NCBI GenBank assembly: GCA_046153875.1
Contig: JBJXFE010000042.1
Coordinates: 1-64,000 of the forward strand
Direction of reading: 5' to 3'
DNA length: 64,000 nucleotides
Source: JBJXFE01 sp046153875
GTDB taxonomy: Bacteria > Planctomycetota > Phycisphaerae > Phycisphaerales > UBA1924
Shown here: positions 19,539-28,248 of the stretch, in pieces
How the letters are laid out: each line of letters opens with the position of its first letter
How positions within the stretch are numbered: the stretch's first letter is position 1
Made by a program: the position numbers and the translations under genes
Notes under the pieces: generated by a model
Told to the model about the DNA's origin: nothing
The model's database searches: none
What the model saw: the letters and a program-made list of their open reading frames with translations, nothing else

Positions 19539-21191
19539 GTGCCGCTGCGCCTCTACAACACGCTCACCAAACGTCTCGAGAACTTCACCCCCGCCGATCC
19601 CGCACGAATCACCTTCTACTCCTGCGGGCCGACGGTCTACGACGACGCCCACATCGGCAACTTCCGGTCGTTCCTGGCCGCGGACGTGCTGCGACGCTGG
19701 CTTGAGTCGCCCTTGTGCGAAGTGGGCGACGGCAGGGGCGGAGTCCACAAGGGCCCGCGCAGCGTCGTTCACGTCATGAACATCACGGACGTCGGCCACA
19801 TGACCGACGACGCCGAGGGCGGCGAGGCCGGCGAGGACCGCATGGCCGTCGCGGGCCGCCGCATCGCCGAGGCGAAGAAGGCCGGGAAGCTCCCCGCGGG
19901 CGTCGAGGTCAACCCCAACGACCCCTACCAGATCGCCCGGTTCTATGAGCACCGCTTCAAGGAAGACGCCGAGAAACTCGGGCTCAAGGTCGTCATCGAC
20001 GCCGGGGGCAGCGCGGCCGCGGACACCGACCCGCGCCGCGTCATGCACACGCCGCGCGCCACCGAGAACGTCGCGGGCATGATCACCGTGATCGCGCGCC
20101 TCATCGATCGCGGGTGCGCCTATGTCGCCGGCTCGCCCGGCGCCCGCGTCGTGTACTTCGACGTCCAGAAGTTCCCGCCCTACGGGCGGCTCAGCGGCAA
20201 CACGCTCGACCGACTCCGCACCGGCGCGGGCGGTCGCGTGAGCACCGCGAACCAGTCGCAGAAACGACACCCCGCCGACTTCCTGCTCTGGAAAGAGGAC
20301 CCGCGCCACATCATGAAGTGGCCCAGCCCGTGGGGCGAGGGATACCCCGGCTGGCACATCGAGTGCACCGCGATGAGCGTGAGCCGCCTCATCGGCCCGG
20401 CCGCCCTCACCGGCCCGCCGCTCACGTCCGATTCCAACTGGCCCGGGGCGATCATCGACCTGCACTCCGGCGGCGAGGACAACATCTTCCCGCACCACGA
20501 ATGCGAGATCGCCCAGTCCTGCTGCGCGCTCACGGACAGCACGGGCTCGGGCACGTTCGCCCGTTCATGGTTCCACGCCCGCTTCCTGCTCGTCGAGAGC
20601 GACAAGATGAGCAAGAGCAAGGGGAACTTCTACACCCCGCGCGACCTCTTCGCCAAGGGCATCGAGCCCGCGGCCATCCGGCTCGAGCTGATCCGCACGC
20701 ACTACCGGAGCAACGCGAACTTCACCTTCCAGGGGCTGACGGATTCGCAGCGGATGGTCGAGCGCTGGCGGCGCGTTGCCGAAGCCGCGCGCGGTGCGCC
20801 GGGCGACGAAGCCGGCGCCGTGCGGTGCCGGCGAGCCTTTGTCGACGTGATGCACGATGACTTGAATGTCGCCGCCGCTATCGGCGCGCTCAACGCGTGG
20901 TCGTCCGACTCGCCCAACCCGGGTGCCGCGGAACACCACCTCATCCGCGAGTTCGACGCCGTCTTGGGCGTGCTAGCGCTCGATCGCCCGGCGGCGACGC
21001 ACACCGGCCTGGGCGTCTACGCGCCCGGTGCGGAGCCGAACCCCGCCGTAGAAACCAAGCTCATCGAACGCCGCGACGCCCGCGCCGCGAAGGACTTCAA
21101 GAAATCCGACGCGATCCGCGATGAACTGGCCGCGATGGGGTACGCCATCAAGGACATGCCCGGCGGTAAAGTCGAAGTCCGGCGGGCGTGA
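19539..21191 (+). CDS. cysS: Cysteine--tRNA ligase
   Basis: A 550-residue class I aminoacyl-tRNA synthetase. The zinc and HIGH-like region reads SCGPTVYDDAHIGNFRSF (about 29-46); zinc ligands continue with WHIECTAMS and GGEDNIFPHHECE, and the KMSKS loop is DKMSKSKGNF (about 363). The protein is longer than the 460-residue E. coli enzyme because of inserts after strand 2 (around DGRGGVHKGPRS) and near 105-130 (AVAGRRIAEAKKAGK and beyond). The DALR-type anticodon-binding end is present. It starts at GTG 19 bases after the CorC-like stop, so it may share the ybeY transcript. It converges with murA, six bases apart. Confidence 0.96.
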   Translation: MPLRLYNTLTKRLENFTPADPARITFYSCGPTVYDDAHIGNFRSFLAADVLRRWLESPLCEVGDGRGGVHKGPRSVVHVMNITDVGHMTDDAEGGEAGEDRMAVAGRRIAEAKKAGKLPAGVEVNPNDPYQIARFYEHRFKEDAEKLGLKVVIDAGGSAAADTDPRRVMHTPRATENVAGMITVIARLIDRGCAYVAGSPGARVVYFDVQKFPPYGRLSGNTLDRLRTGAGGRVSTANQSQKRHPADFLLWKEDPRHIMKWPSPWGEGYPGWHIECTAMSVSRLIGPAALTGPPLTSDSNWPGAIIDLHSGGEDNIFPHHECEIAQSCCALTDSTGSGTFARSWFHARFLLVESDKMSKSKGNFYTPRDLFAKGIEPAAIRLELIRTHYRSNANFTFQGLTDSQRMVERWRRVAEAARGAPGDEAGAVRCRRAFVDVMHDDLNVAAAIGALNAWSSDSPNPGAAEHHLIREFDAVLGVLALDRPAATHTGLGVYAPGAEPNPAVETKLIERRDARAAKDFKKSDAIRDELAAMGYAIKDMPGGKVEVRRA

Positions 21192-21197
21192 CCGACG

Positions 21198-22559
21198 CTA
21201 CACCTTCGCCCCACCCGCCATCACCTCCACCGGCGTCTTCGGCTCGACCATCTCGCGGTCGTCGACGCGGCGGATGCTCGCGCCGAGGGCCGCGAGCCGA
21301 TCCTCCATCCGCTCGTACCCGCGGTCGAGGTGATAAACGCGATTGACGACCGTCGTCCCCTCCGCGGCCAGCCCCGCCAGCACCAGGCACGCCGACGCCC
21401 GCAGGTCACTCGCCATCACCGGCGCCCCGATCAGCTTGCGCACCCCAGAGATCACCACCGTCGGCCCCTGGCGGAAGATGCTCGCGCCCATCCGCGCCAA
21501 CTCAGCGACGTGCAGGAACCGCTCGGGGAAAATCTTCTCGGTGATCACGGAGTTCCCGTCCGCCAGGCACAGCAGCGCCATCAGCTGCGCCTGCAGGTCC
21601 GTCGGGAACCCCGGGTGCGGCTGCGTCGTCACTTCCACCGGCCTCAGGATGCGGTCGCACGTCACCCGCACCCGCGCCCGCATCGGGTCGCTGTCATCCA
21701 TCACCGCGATCCGCACGCCGATCGCGTGCAGGCAGTGCGTCATCGCCATCAGCGCATCGAGCGGACAGTTCTCCAGCACCAGGTCACCGTTCGTGATCGC
21801 CGCGGCGGCCATGTACGTCCCCGCCTCGATCCGGTCGGCGATCACCCGGTGGTCGGCCCCGTGCAGCTCGCGCACCCCCTCGATGGTGATCCGCGGCGAG
21901 CCCGCCCCGCTGATCCGCGCGCCCATCGCCGTCAGCAGGTTCGCCAGGTCCACCACCTCCGGCTCGCACGCCGCGGACTCGATGATCGTCACGCCCTCGG
22001 CCAGCGTCGCCGCGGACATCACGTTCGCCGTGCCCAGCACGGTCGAGCCCATCGCCCCGCCCAGGAAGATCCGCGCGCCCTTGAGCCGAGGGCCGGCGCG
22101 CGTCATCGGCGCGCGGGCCACGATGTCCCCGTTGCGCAGCGTGATGTCCGCTCCCATCGCCGCCAGGCCGCGCACGTGCAGGTCCACGGGGCGGTCGCCG
22201 ATCGCGCACCCGCCCGGCATGGCCACGCGCGCCTGCCCACGCCGCGCCAGCATCGGCCCGAGCACGCAGATCCCGGCTCGCATCGTCCGCACCGTGTCGT
22301 ACGGCGCGTGGCTGGCCGACTCATCCACCGTGCGGAGCGTGACCACGCCCGCCGGGCCCTCCCCCACGCGCTCACACCCCAGCTGCCCGAGCAGCCGGAG
22401 CATGTTCGAGATGTCCGCCAGGTTCGGCACGTCGCGGAGCGTCACCGGTTCGGCGCACAGCAACGCCGCCGCCGCCAGCGGCAGCGCCGCGTTCTTCGAG
22501 CCGTTGATCGCCAGCGTGCCCTCGAGCCGTCGCCCGCCGTCGATGACGAAGGTGTCCAT
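21198..22559 (-). CDS. murA: UDP-N-acetylglucosamine 1-carboxyvinyltransferase
   Basis: A 453-residue enzyme for the first committed step of peptidoglycan synthesis, transferring enolpyruvate from PEP to UDP-GlcNAc in the cytoplasm. Lys22 is in GSKNAALP (20-27), and the catalytic cysteine is Cys118 in MPGGCAIGDRPVDLH, so it should be fosfomycin-sensitive on this residue. The EPSP-like inside-out barrel motifs run to PGFPTDLQAQLMAL and RGYERMEDRL. It lies alone on the minus strand. In this lineage an intact MurA supports a peptidoglycan wall. Confidence 0.96.
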   Translation of the reverse strand: MDTFVIDGGRRLEGTLAINGSKNAALPLAAAALLCAEPVTLRDVPNLADISNMLRLLGQLGCERVGEGPAGVVTLRTVDESASHAPYDTVRTMRAGICVLGPMLARRGQARVAMPGGCAIGDRPVDLHVRGLAAMGADITLRNGDIVARAPMTRAGPRLKGARIFLGGAMGSTVLGTANVMSAATLAEGVTIIESAACEPEVVDLANLLTAMGARISGAGSPRITIEGVRELHGADHRVIADRIEAGTYMAAAAITNGDLVLENCPLDALMAMTHCLHAIGVRIAVMDDSDPMRARVRVTCDRILRPVEVTTQPHPGFPTDLQAQLMALLCLADGNSVITEKIFPERFLHVAELARMGASIFRQGPTVVISGVRKLIGAPVMASDLRASACLVLAGLAAEGTTVVNRVYHLDRGYERMEDRLAALGASIRRVDDREMVEPKTPVEVMAGGAKV

Positions 22560-22680
22560 CCGTGGAACTCCGCGAGGCCCCGCCCAGGGCGCGGAACGCG
22601 TCCGCTAACCCGCCCGGGGGCCACTGTGTATCGGCCCGCGGGGGCTTGCGGCTTCTGTTGACAGAACATCCACCGGCCGT

Positions 22681-22810
22681 GCTTCACACGCCGACCCGCC
22701 GGGCACAGCCGCACCGCGCCACGCCGGCGCACGATCGCACCGCTGGGCTCGACGCCGCGCGTTTGTTCCATTGTGGGCACGCTCGGCCCGGTTCAGCGAG
22801 AACCGGCGGA
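22681..22810 (+). repeat. Duplicated leader, copy 1
   Basis: About 130 bases upstream of the small exported-peptide gene are alignable with 23239-23369 upstream of the first fibro-slime gene. The best-conserved core is TGTGGGCACGC at 22772-22782, preceded by a TTTGTTCCA-like tract. It probably holds the promoter and 5' leader of both genes. Confidence 0.55.
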
Positions 22811-22840
22811 GGAGCGACGCTTCCCACACAAAGGAAAGAC

Positions 22841-23032
22841 ATGGTCATCAACCACAAGAGCGTGCTCAAGGCCCTGGGTGTCGCCGGTGTCATCGTCGTC
22901 GCCCGCCCCTCCTACGCGGCGGATTCCTCGATGAACGCACCGACCGCCGCGACGCCGACCCGCATCGCCGCCCCCGCGACCTCGGACGCCGCGGCGTCCC
23001 CGGTGCTCGCGCCCGCCCGCCCCAACGCCTGA
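22841..23032 (+). CDS. Small exported peptide, unknown
   Basis: A 63-residue product starting at ATG with AAGGAAAG just upstream. Residues 1-27 are a standard signal peptide (basic start, hydrophobic core, ending PSYAA). The mature part of about 36 residues is only Ala, Pro, Thr, Ser and a few others, with no fold expected. It is followed by a strong terminator and preceded by the leader it shares with the fibro-slime gene. It could be a real small secreted peptide or the remnant of a larger secreted gene that kept its promoter and signal peptide. No family is recognised. Confidence 0.5.
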   Translation: MVINHKSVLKALGVAGVIVVARPSYAADSSMNAPTAATPTRIAAPATSDAAASPVLAPARPNA

Positions 23033-23080
23033 TCCCCGACCCATCGTCATCAAGGTGACTACTCCTGCGGTTGGAGCCGG

Positions 23081-23120
23081 ACACCGGCCGTGCCTTTCGA
23101 GGCGCGGCCGGTGTTGTTTG
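23081..23120 (+). terminator. Rho-independent terminator
   Basis: ACACCGGCCG at 23081-23090 pairs perfectly with CGGCCGGTGT at 23105-23114, then TGTTTGG. It ends the small peptide gene. Confidence 0.75.
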
Positions 23121-23238
23121 GTGAACCGCCCGCGCCGCGGCGGTTTTGCGGCGCGAGCCGCGGTCGAGCCCCCTGCGTCCGATTACCGCGCGATCCAGGC
23201 GGAATGAACCCCCGCCCACCCGACCGTCACCCGCCCGT

Positions 23239-23369
23239 CCTTCACACCCCCGCCCGGGGATCACAGGACCACCGCGAAAGCGCGGCGCGCGACTCCGCGA
23301 CTGGGTTTGCCCTCGCTTGTTTTTTCCAATGTGGGCACGCTTGGTCCGGTGCTCGGGGCGCCGGCGGAT
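23239..23369 (+). repeat. Duplicated leader, copy 2, in a 354-base gap
   Basis: This is the second copy of the leader seen at 22681-22810, with the core TGTGGGCACGC at 23330-23340. The gap from 23033 to 23386 holds only the terminator at 23081 and this leader; no gene is seen in it. Confidence 0.55.
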
Positions 23370-23386
23370 GAGTGGAAGGGAACACG

Positions 23387-24295
23387 ATGACTCTCAACAC
23401 GATGCGGGTTCTGCGGCTCCTCGGGGCTTGTGGCGCGGCGATGGTTTCGGCTCAGGCGATGGCGCAGGCGCCGACCTCCATGGACGTGGACAAGCTCCCC
23501 ACGGCCATCACCGTCAACGCGGTCGTCCGCGACTTCAGGGGCGCCAGCCAGACCGGCGGGCACCCGGACTTCGAGGTCTACTCGGGCAGCGCCGCCCGCG
23601 TCGGCCTCGTCAACGCCACGCTCGCCGCGGACGGCAAGCCCGTCCTGGCCAGCACGTCGGGCAAACTGATCACGACCGAGTGGAAGGATGCGGCGGGCCG
23701 GCCGATCTACCCCGTCCTGACCGGCATCCGCCCGGGCGACACGGCCGGCGCCTTCGCCGCCAGCACGCCCAAGAACATCACCTCGGCCGACAGCTTCGCG
23801 TCCTGGTTCAACGACGTGCCCGGCGTGAACATGTCCGCCAACATCCCGCTGCGGATGGTCCGCACGCCGGGAACGAACCGCTACGTGATCGACTCCGCCT
23901 CCCACGCCCCGTGGGTGAACCTCGGCGGGTTCTTCCCCATCAACGGGGCCCTGTACGGCAACTTCTCGAGCTGGGGCAAGAACTTCCACTTCACCACGGA
24001 GATCGAGGCGACGTTCATGTACGACGCCGACGCGGCGAACATCTTCAGCTTCTCCGGCGACGACGACCTGTGGGTCTATGTGGACGGCAAGCTGGTCATG
24101 GACCTCGGCGGCCTCCACCCGAGGAAGGACCAGACCCTCGACCTCTCCCGCCTGCCCTGGCTCGAGGATGGAAAGTCCTACACCCTCAAGGTCTTCCACG
24201 CGGAGCGCCGCACCAGCCAGTCGAACTTCCGCATGGAGACCACGCTGAACCTCGTGGCGGTGGACGCCCCGACCGCCGCGGCCCTCCACGACTGA
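23387..24295 (+). CDS. Secreted fibro-slime domain protein (copy 1)
   Basis: A 302-residue exported protein. ATG 23387 is preferred over the in-frame GTG 15 bases earlier because GGAAGGGA is a suitable binding site for it. The signal peptide ends near 27 (QAMAQ). The rest is one fibro-slime domain: VVRDFRGASQTGGHPDFE at the front, GGFFPINGALYG in the middle and a PA14-like end with FSFSGDDDLWVYVDGK, DLGGLH and RRTSQSNFRMETTL. The family was first described in slime-mould and Fibrobacter surface proteins and is thought to bind carbohydrate. It is a tandem paralog of the gene at 24594. It lacks the dockerin-like tail. Confidence 0.88.
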   Translation: MTLNTMRVLRLLGACGAAMVSAQAMAQAPTSMDVDKLPTAITVNAVVRDFRGASQTGGHPDFEVYSGSAARVGLVNATLAADGKPVLASTSGKLITTEWKDAAGRPIYPVLTGIRPGDTAGAFAASTPKNITSADSFASWFNDVPGVNMSANIPLRMVRTPGTNRYVIDSASHAPWVNLGGFFPINGALYGNFSSWGKNFHFTTEIEATFMYDADAANIFSFSGDDDLWVYVDGKLVMDLGGLHPRKDQTLDLSRLPWLEDGKSYTLKVFHAERRTSQSNFRMETTLNLVAVDAPTAAALHD

Positions 24296-24356
24296 TCTCC
24301 CTCCTGAGCCTTCATCCCCCACGGCCTGCGGCGCCCCACCGCGGGCAGACCAACCG

Positions 24357-24392
24357 GACGGCCGGGTCACCCACGACCCGGCCGTCTTCTTG
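24357..24392 (+). terminator. Rho-independent terminator
   Basis: GACGGCCGGGTC at 24357-24368 pairs with GACCCGGCCGTC at 24375-24386, a 12-bp perfect stem followed by TTCTT. It separates the two fibro-slime genes, so each has its own promoter. Confidence 0.85.
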
Positions 24393-24593
24393 CGCGCTGT
24401 GAACCCGCAGCACGGGCGGCGCGCCCGCGCCGCCCACACACCCCGCATCGCCCGCGCCGCCCGCGCCGCCGAACCACCGAAACGCGACCGCGTGACCCCG
24501 CGGCTTGGCGCGGCGGCGAATACGCCGCCTATTGAAGACACGCCCGCGGCTCCTCGGAACCGGGCGGGCCACAGCCCTCGGAGAGACAGACAA

Positions 24594-25499
24594 ATGAAGA
24601 CCACGTGCTCGGGAACGCGAACCCTCGGAGTTCTGGCCGTCACCGCCCTGGCCGCCGCCGCCGGGCACGCGCAGACCGCCTCCGTCAAAGACACGGCGAT
24701 CCTGACCGGCATCGTCCGCGACTTCCGCGAGCTCTCTGCCCGCGGCGGCCACCCGGACTTCGAAAAGCGCCCCGACGCCGGCTACGGGCTTTACCACGGA
24801 GTTCCCGCGGACAGCCTCGACGCGGAGGGCAAGCCCGTGCTCGCCTCCACCGGCCGAAAGGTCATCACGCCCGCATCGGACCGCTACGGGCGGGTCATCA
24901 TGCCCACCTGCGACTACCTCGACGCGCGCGTCGGCGACACCCCGGCCGAACTCGGCGCCTCCGAGGGCGGCGCCGTCACCGACGCCGCGTCGTTCGCCCA
25001 GTGGTTCCGCGACCTCTCCGGCGTGAACCTCTCCCGCCCGCACACCATCGCCCTGCGACGCGACGCGGGCACCGGCGCCTACGTCTTCGACGACAAGCTC
25101 GACCCCGCGTACCAGAAAGTCGGCGGCTTCTTCCCCATCAACGGGCAGCTCTATGGGAACAGCGGGGGGGACACCCCGGACCGCAACCATCACTTCACCT
25201 TCGAGCTCGAAACCAACTTCGTGTACCGCGCCGACTCGGGCCAGGTCTTCACATTCGTCGGCGACGACGACGTCTGGGTCTTCATCGACGGCAAGAAGGT
25301 CATCGACCTCGGCGGCGTCCACGGGGCCCAGGGCCAGACCATCCTCATGGACCGGCTCGGCTGGCTCCTGGACGGGAACGTCTACACCCTCAAGTTCTTC
25401 TTCGCCGAGCGCCACCGCACCCAGTCGAACTTCCGCATCGAGACGACCATCCAGCTCTTCAGCGTCGAGCCCCCGGCCGCGTCGGCCCTCTACGACTGA
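24594..25499 (+). CDS. Secreted fibro-slime domain protein (copy 2)
   Basis: A 301-residue exported protein, start chosen at ATG 24594 because a signal peptide (MKTTCSGTRTLGVLAVTALA, cut after GHAQ) begins there and GGAGAGA lies upstream. The domain matches copy 1 block for block: GIVRDFRELSARGGHPDFE, GGFFPINGQLYGN, FTFVGDDDVWVFIDGKKV, DLGGVHG and RTQSNFRIETTI, both ending ALxD. The sequences have diverged widely between the blocks, so the duplication is not recent. Copy 2 does not share copy 1's leader. A role in the cell surface or in glycan binding is inferred. Confidence 0.88.
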   Translation: MKTTCSGTRTLGVLAVTALAAAAGHAQTASVKDTAILTGIVRDFRELSARGGHPDFEKRPDAGYGLYHGVPADSLDAEGKPVLASTGRKVITPASDRYGRVIMPTCDYLDARVGDTPAELGASEGGAVTDAASFAQWFRDLSGVNLSRPHTIALRRDAGTGAYVFDDKLDPAYQKVGGFFPINGQLYGNSGGDTPDRNHHFTFELETNFVYRADSGQVFTFVGDDDVWVFIDGKKVIDLGGVHGAQGQTILMDRLGWLLDGNVYTLKFFFAERHRTQSNFRIETTIQLFSVEPPAASALYD

Positions 25500-25928
25500 T
25501 CCCCGCGTGCACCCGGGCCGCGGCCCGCACACCTCCCGCCCGCCTACCCAGAATCACAAACCGCGTGGTGGCCGAACCCGCGTGCCTTCGCACCGCGTTC
25601 ATTCGGCATTCGTTCGATGCACGCCCGGATCATCGCCTCCGCGCGCAAACCCCCAGTTTCCCTTGACCTGCACCCACAAAACAGGTACACCATGCGCGCT
25701 TCGCGTCGGTCGGGTTTGTGGGCGCATCGGCCGGGGCTAGGGTGAGCGGCATTCTGGCCGCTCCGAAAACTTCCCCGCGGCACTCCCTACAGGAAACGGC
25801 TACGCCCCCGTTGCACCACTCCGATCGGCGGCGACGCGCGCGGGCCGCGAGTCCGCGCACCCGGAGGATGACGGGCGGCTGCGTCGCCGCCCGAGATTGG
25901 CAAGAGGCTCTTTGTGGAGGGTGACACG
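25500..25928. other. Gene-free stretch with a possible promoter
   Basis: No gene is supported in these 429 bases. TTGACC at 25663-25668 and TACACC at 25686-25691 have the ideal 17-base spacing, but the -10 is poor. A TGTGGGCGC string at 25717 faintly resembles the core of the duplicated leaders upstream. The rest is featureless GC-rich sequence. Confidence 0.35.
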
Positions 25929-26960
25929 ATGACACGTCGGATGATCGTCATGGCGGCGGGCAGCCTTCTGGCCGCGACCGCCGCGAACGCGCAGAACTAC
26001 ACCTCGGGCTTCGAGGCCCCGACCTACACCGGGTCGGCCGCGGGGACCACCATCACCGGCACCGACGGCTGGTACGTCCCGGTCGTGGTGAACTCCACCG
26101 ATGGAAAGGCGTACACCTACGCGGGCAACGCCCTGGGCTTCCCGGCAAATCCCAACGGCAGCGACCAGTTCCAGGCCGGCACCGGAACCGCGCCGAGCCT
26201 GCTCTCCCGCTCCCAGCACGACGTCAACTTCGCGGCCGGCGGGGTCTGGCAGGTCCAGTACGACTTCGCCGGCAAGTGGTCGGGACCGGCCGTTACCCCC
26301 GGACCGCCCGCCGTGGTCGCGGTGGACAACATCGGCAGCTGGTCCACCCAGGACTCCACGATCAGCCGCGGGTTCCAGTCCCTGATGACCTGGGGCTCCA
26401 CCGTCGTCGGGCCCGTCCCCAACGCCACCCTCTACACCGCCACCGCCGACAAGTTCCACCACGCCATCGGGTACTACGCCACCGCGGCGGCAACCGCGAT
26501 CACGGCCGAGTCGCCCTCCCCCGCGTGGCGCGACCTCCTCGTCAACAACTGGTACCGCGTCCGCATCAAGTGGGACTTCAACACGGCGCGCATCCTCGAA
26601 TGCTCCATCCAGGACATCACCGGCGGCGGGGCCATCCAGGTCACCGACGTCAGCGCCAACCCCTGGTACCTCCGCGGCGGGCCGAACTCGACACTCCCGC
26701 TCCCCACCGCCATGCGCCTCTTCGGCGGCGGCGCCGTCGCGGCCGGCCTCGCGAACTCCTGCGCCTTCGACAACATCTCCATCAAGCGCATCTGCTACCC
26801 GGACTGCAACGAGAGCCGCACCCTCACCGTCGCGGACTTCGGCTGCTTCCAGGGCAAGTATGTCCTGGGCGACATGTACGCGGACTGCAACGCCAGCGGA
26901 ACACTGACCGTCGCCGACTTCGGCTGCTTCCAGGGCAAGTACGTCCTCGGTTGCCCGTGA
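25929..26960 (+). CDS. Secreted protein with dockerin-like tail
   Basis: A 343-residue exported protein with ATG 25929 behind GGAGGGTGA. The signal peptide ends near 21 (AANAQ). The middle (about 22-280) has the beta-rich, aromatic-rich pattern of a concanavalin-like or jelly-roll domain (TSGFEAPTYT, GVWQVQYDFAGKWSG, NNWYRVRIKWDFN, CAFDNISIKR), similar in plan to the next gene. The last 55 residues are the two-repeat cysteine tag, ending VLGCP, with two LTVADFGCFQGKYVLG units. The tag's DNA is nearly the same as in the gene ending at 28137. No enzyme motif is seen; glycan binding at the surface is a guess. Confidence 0.8.
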   Translation: MTRRMIVMAAGSLLAATAANAQNYTSGFEAPTYTGSAAGTTITGTDGWYVPVVVNSTDGKAYTYAGNALGFPANPNGSDQFQAGTGTAPSLLSRSQHDVNFAAGGVWQVQYDFAGKWSGPAVTPGPPAVVAVDNIGSWSTQDSTISRGFQSLMTWGSTVVGPVPNATLYTATADKFHHAIGYYATAAATAITAESPSPAWRDLLVNNWYRVRIKWDFNTARILECSIQDITGGGAIQVTDVSANPWYLRGGPNSTLPLPTAMRLFGGGAVAAGLANSCAFDNISIKRICYPDCNESRTLTVADFGCFQGKYVLGDMYADCNASGTLTVADFGCFQGKYVLGCP

Positions 26961-26966
26961 TCGCGT

Positions 26967-26989
26967 AGGTCGGCTCTCCGAGCAGACCT
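26967..26989. repeat. Hairpin repeat, copy 1 (imperfect)
   Basis: AGGTCGGCT...AGCAGACCT directly follows the stop codon. The same hairpin, but perfect, follows the next dockerin-tagged gene at 28145. Confidence 0.7.
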
Positions 26990-27015
26990 GAAGTGACAAA
27001 GTGAAGCCAAACCAG

Positions 27016-27046
27016 AACCCGGGGACTCGGTCCCCGGGTTTTTTCT
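27016..27046 (+). terminator. Rho-independent terminator
   Basis: AACCCGGGGA pairs with TCCCCGGGTT and ends in a T-rich run. An almost identical terminator follows the paralog at 28190. Confidence 0.9.
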
Positions 27047-27225
27047 CGCCCACGCGCCCCGACTATCAAGGTCATGCTTGCGCCCGCCCAGACGTGGTCG
27101 CCTATGAGATCGAGATCGCTGAGAATGCCCTTGTGCCCGCCGGCACCGGCTCGTATGGTGGCCCGAGTGACTTCGGCCGGATCGCGGCCACCTCACGCGG
27201 GGAACAACGAGGAGATCGGAACATC

Positions 27226-28137
27226 ATGAGCAGGAACACGATGAGCATCGCGGCGTGCGCGGGCATGGCACTGGTCTTCACCGCCGCGGCCGTCGCGGCG
27301 CCACCCACCGGCGCGCGCACGCCCCCGCTCGGGCCGAACGCACGGGCGCTCTTCGCTTCAACCGGTCAGGTCGCGCCCGCCGACGGCGGATGGTCGGACA
27401 CCTTCGACTCGTACGCCGCCGGCGCCGGCCTCACCGGGCAGGGCGGATGGTTGCCCTGGACCTGCCCACCCCCGCCGGGACCCGACGGCGTGGTCAGCAC
27501 CGCCTTCGCCGCCTCGGCGCCGAACTCTTTCCGCGCCAACGCGACCACGGACATGGTGCAGCCGTTCACAGGCGCCACCACGGGCCAGTGGGTCTTCACC
27601 GTCAGGACTTACGTCCCCGCGGGCGCGACCGGCAACGCCTCGGTTATCCTCATGAACACGTACTGCCCGCCGAGCAACAGCGGATGGTCCGCTGTCTTCG
27701 AGCTCAACGCCGACACGGGCCAGGCCAAGACCTGGACCGGCCAGTTCCTCCCCCTGCTCCCCGGGCAGTGGGTCGAGTACCGCGCCGAGATCGACCTGAC
27801 CACCGACACCTTCGCCGAGTACTACGGCGGGACGCTCGTCGCCTCCGGCCTGAGCTGGTCGGGCAACGTCCTCGCCGGCGGCGCCCAGGCCATCGTCGCC
27901 CTCGACCTGTACAGCGCCACCATCAACGGCGTCTTCTTCGACGACGCGTCGCTCCAGCCCGACGGCGGGTGCTACCCGGACTGCAACGGATCCGGCACGC
28001 TCACCGTCGCCGACTTCGGATGCTTCCAGGGCAAGTACGTCCTCGGCGATCTCTACGCCGACTGCAACGCCAGCGGAACGCTCAGCGTCGCCGACTTCGG
28101 ATGCTTCCAGGGCAAGTACGTCCTCGGATGTCCGTGA
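27226..28137 (+). CDS. Secreted protein with dockerin-like tail (second)
   Basis: A 303-residue exported protein. ATG 27226 follows AGGAGATCGGA and starts a signal peptide ending near 25 (AAVAAP). Residues about 55-245 form one beta-rich domain with DTFDSYAAGAGLTGQGGW, QWVFTVRTYVPAGA and VEYRAEIDLTTDTF, a layout seen in concanavalin A-like lectin/glucanase folds. The last 55 residues are the same two-repeat tag as in the previous gene (YPDCNGSGTLTVADFGCF, YADCNASGTLSVADFGCF, ending GCP). The two genes, their tags and their downstream hairpins look like an old tandem duplication with later sequence sharing at the 3' end. Function unknown. Confidence 0.8.
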   Translation: MSRNTMSIAACAGMALVFTAAAVAAPPTGARTPPLGPNARALFASTGQVAPADGGWSDTFDSYAAGAGLTGQGGWLPWTCPPPPGPDGVVSTAFAASAPNSFRANATTDMVQPFTGATTGQWVFTVRTYVPAGATGNASVILMNTYCPPSNSGWSAVFELNADTGQAKTWTGQFLPLLPGQWVEYRAEIDLTTDTFAEYYGGTLVASGLSWSGNVLAGGAQAIVALDLYSATINGVFFDDASLQPDGGCYPDCNGSGTLTVADFGCFQGKYVLGDLYADCNASGTLSVADFGCFQGKYVLGCP

Positions 28138-28144
28138 TTTGGGT

Positions 28145-28167
28145 AGGTCGGCTCTCCGAGCCGACCT
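28145..28167. repeat. Hairpin repeat, copy 2 (perfect)
   Basis: AGGTCGGCTC and GAGCCGACCT form a perfect 10-bp stem with a 3-base loop, placed just after the stop exactly as in copy 1 at 26967. Confidence 0.75.
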
Positions 28168-28189
28168 GTTGAGGCACCGCGACACACCG

Positions 28190-28220
28190 AACCCCGGGGC
28201 CCGGTCCCCGGGTTTTTTCT
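28190..28220 (+). terminator. Rho-independent terminator
   Basis: AACCCCGGGG... pairs with CCCCGGGTT around a short loop, then TTTTTTCTTT. It matches the terminator at 27016 in sequence. Confidence 0.9.
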
Positions 28221-28248
28221 TTCCCAGCAACCGGGATAGCGTTCCGCG

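Noticed and set aside
23325..23345. GTGGGCACGCTTGG as a possible sigma-54 promoter
   Set aside because: The GG and GC elements do not have the fixed -24/-12 spacing, and the downstream TTGC element is missing.
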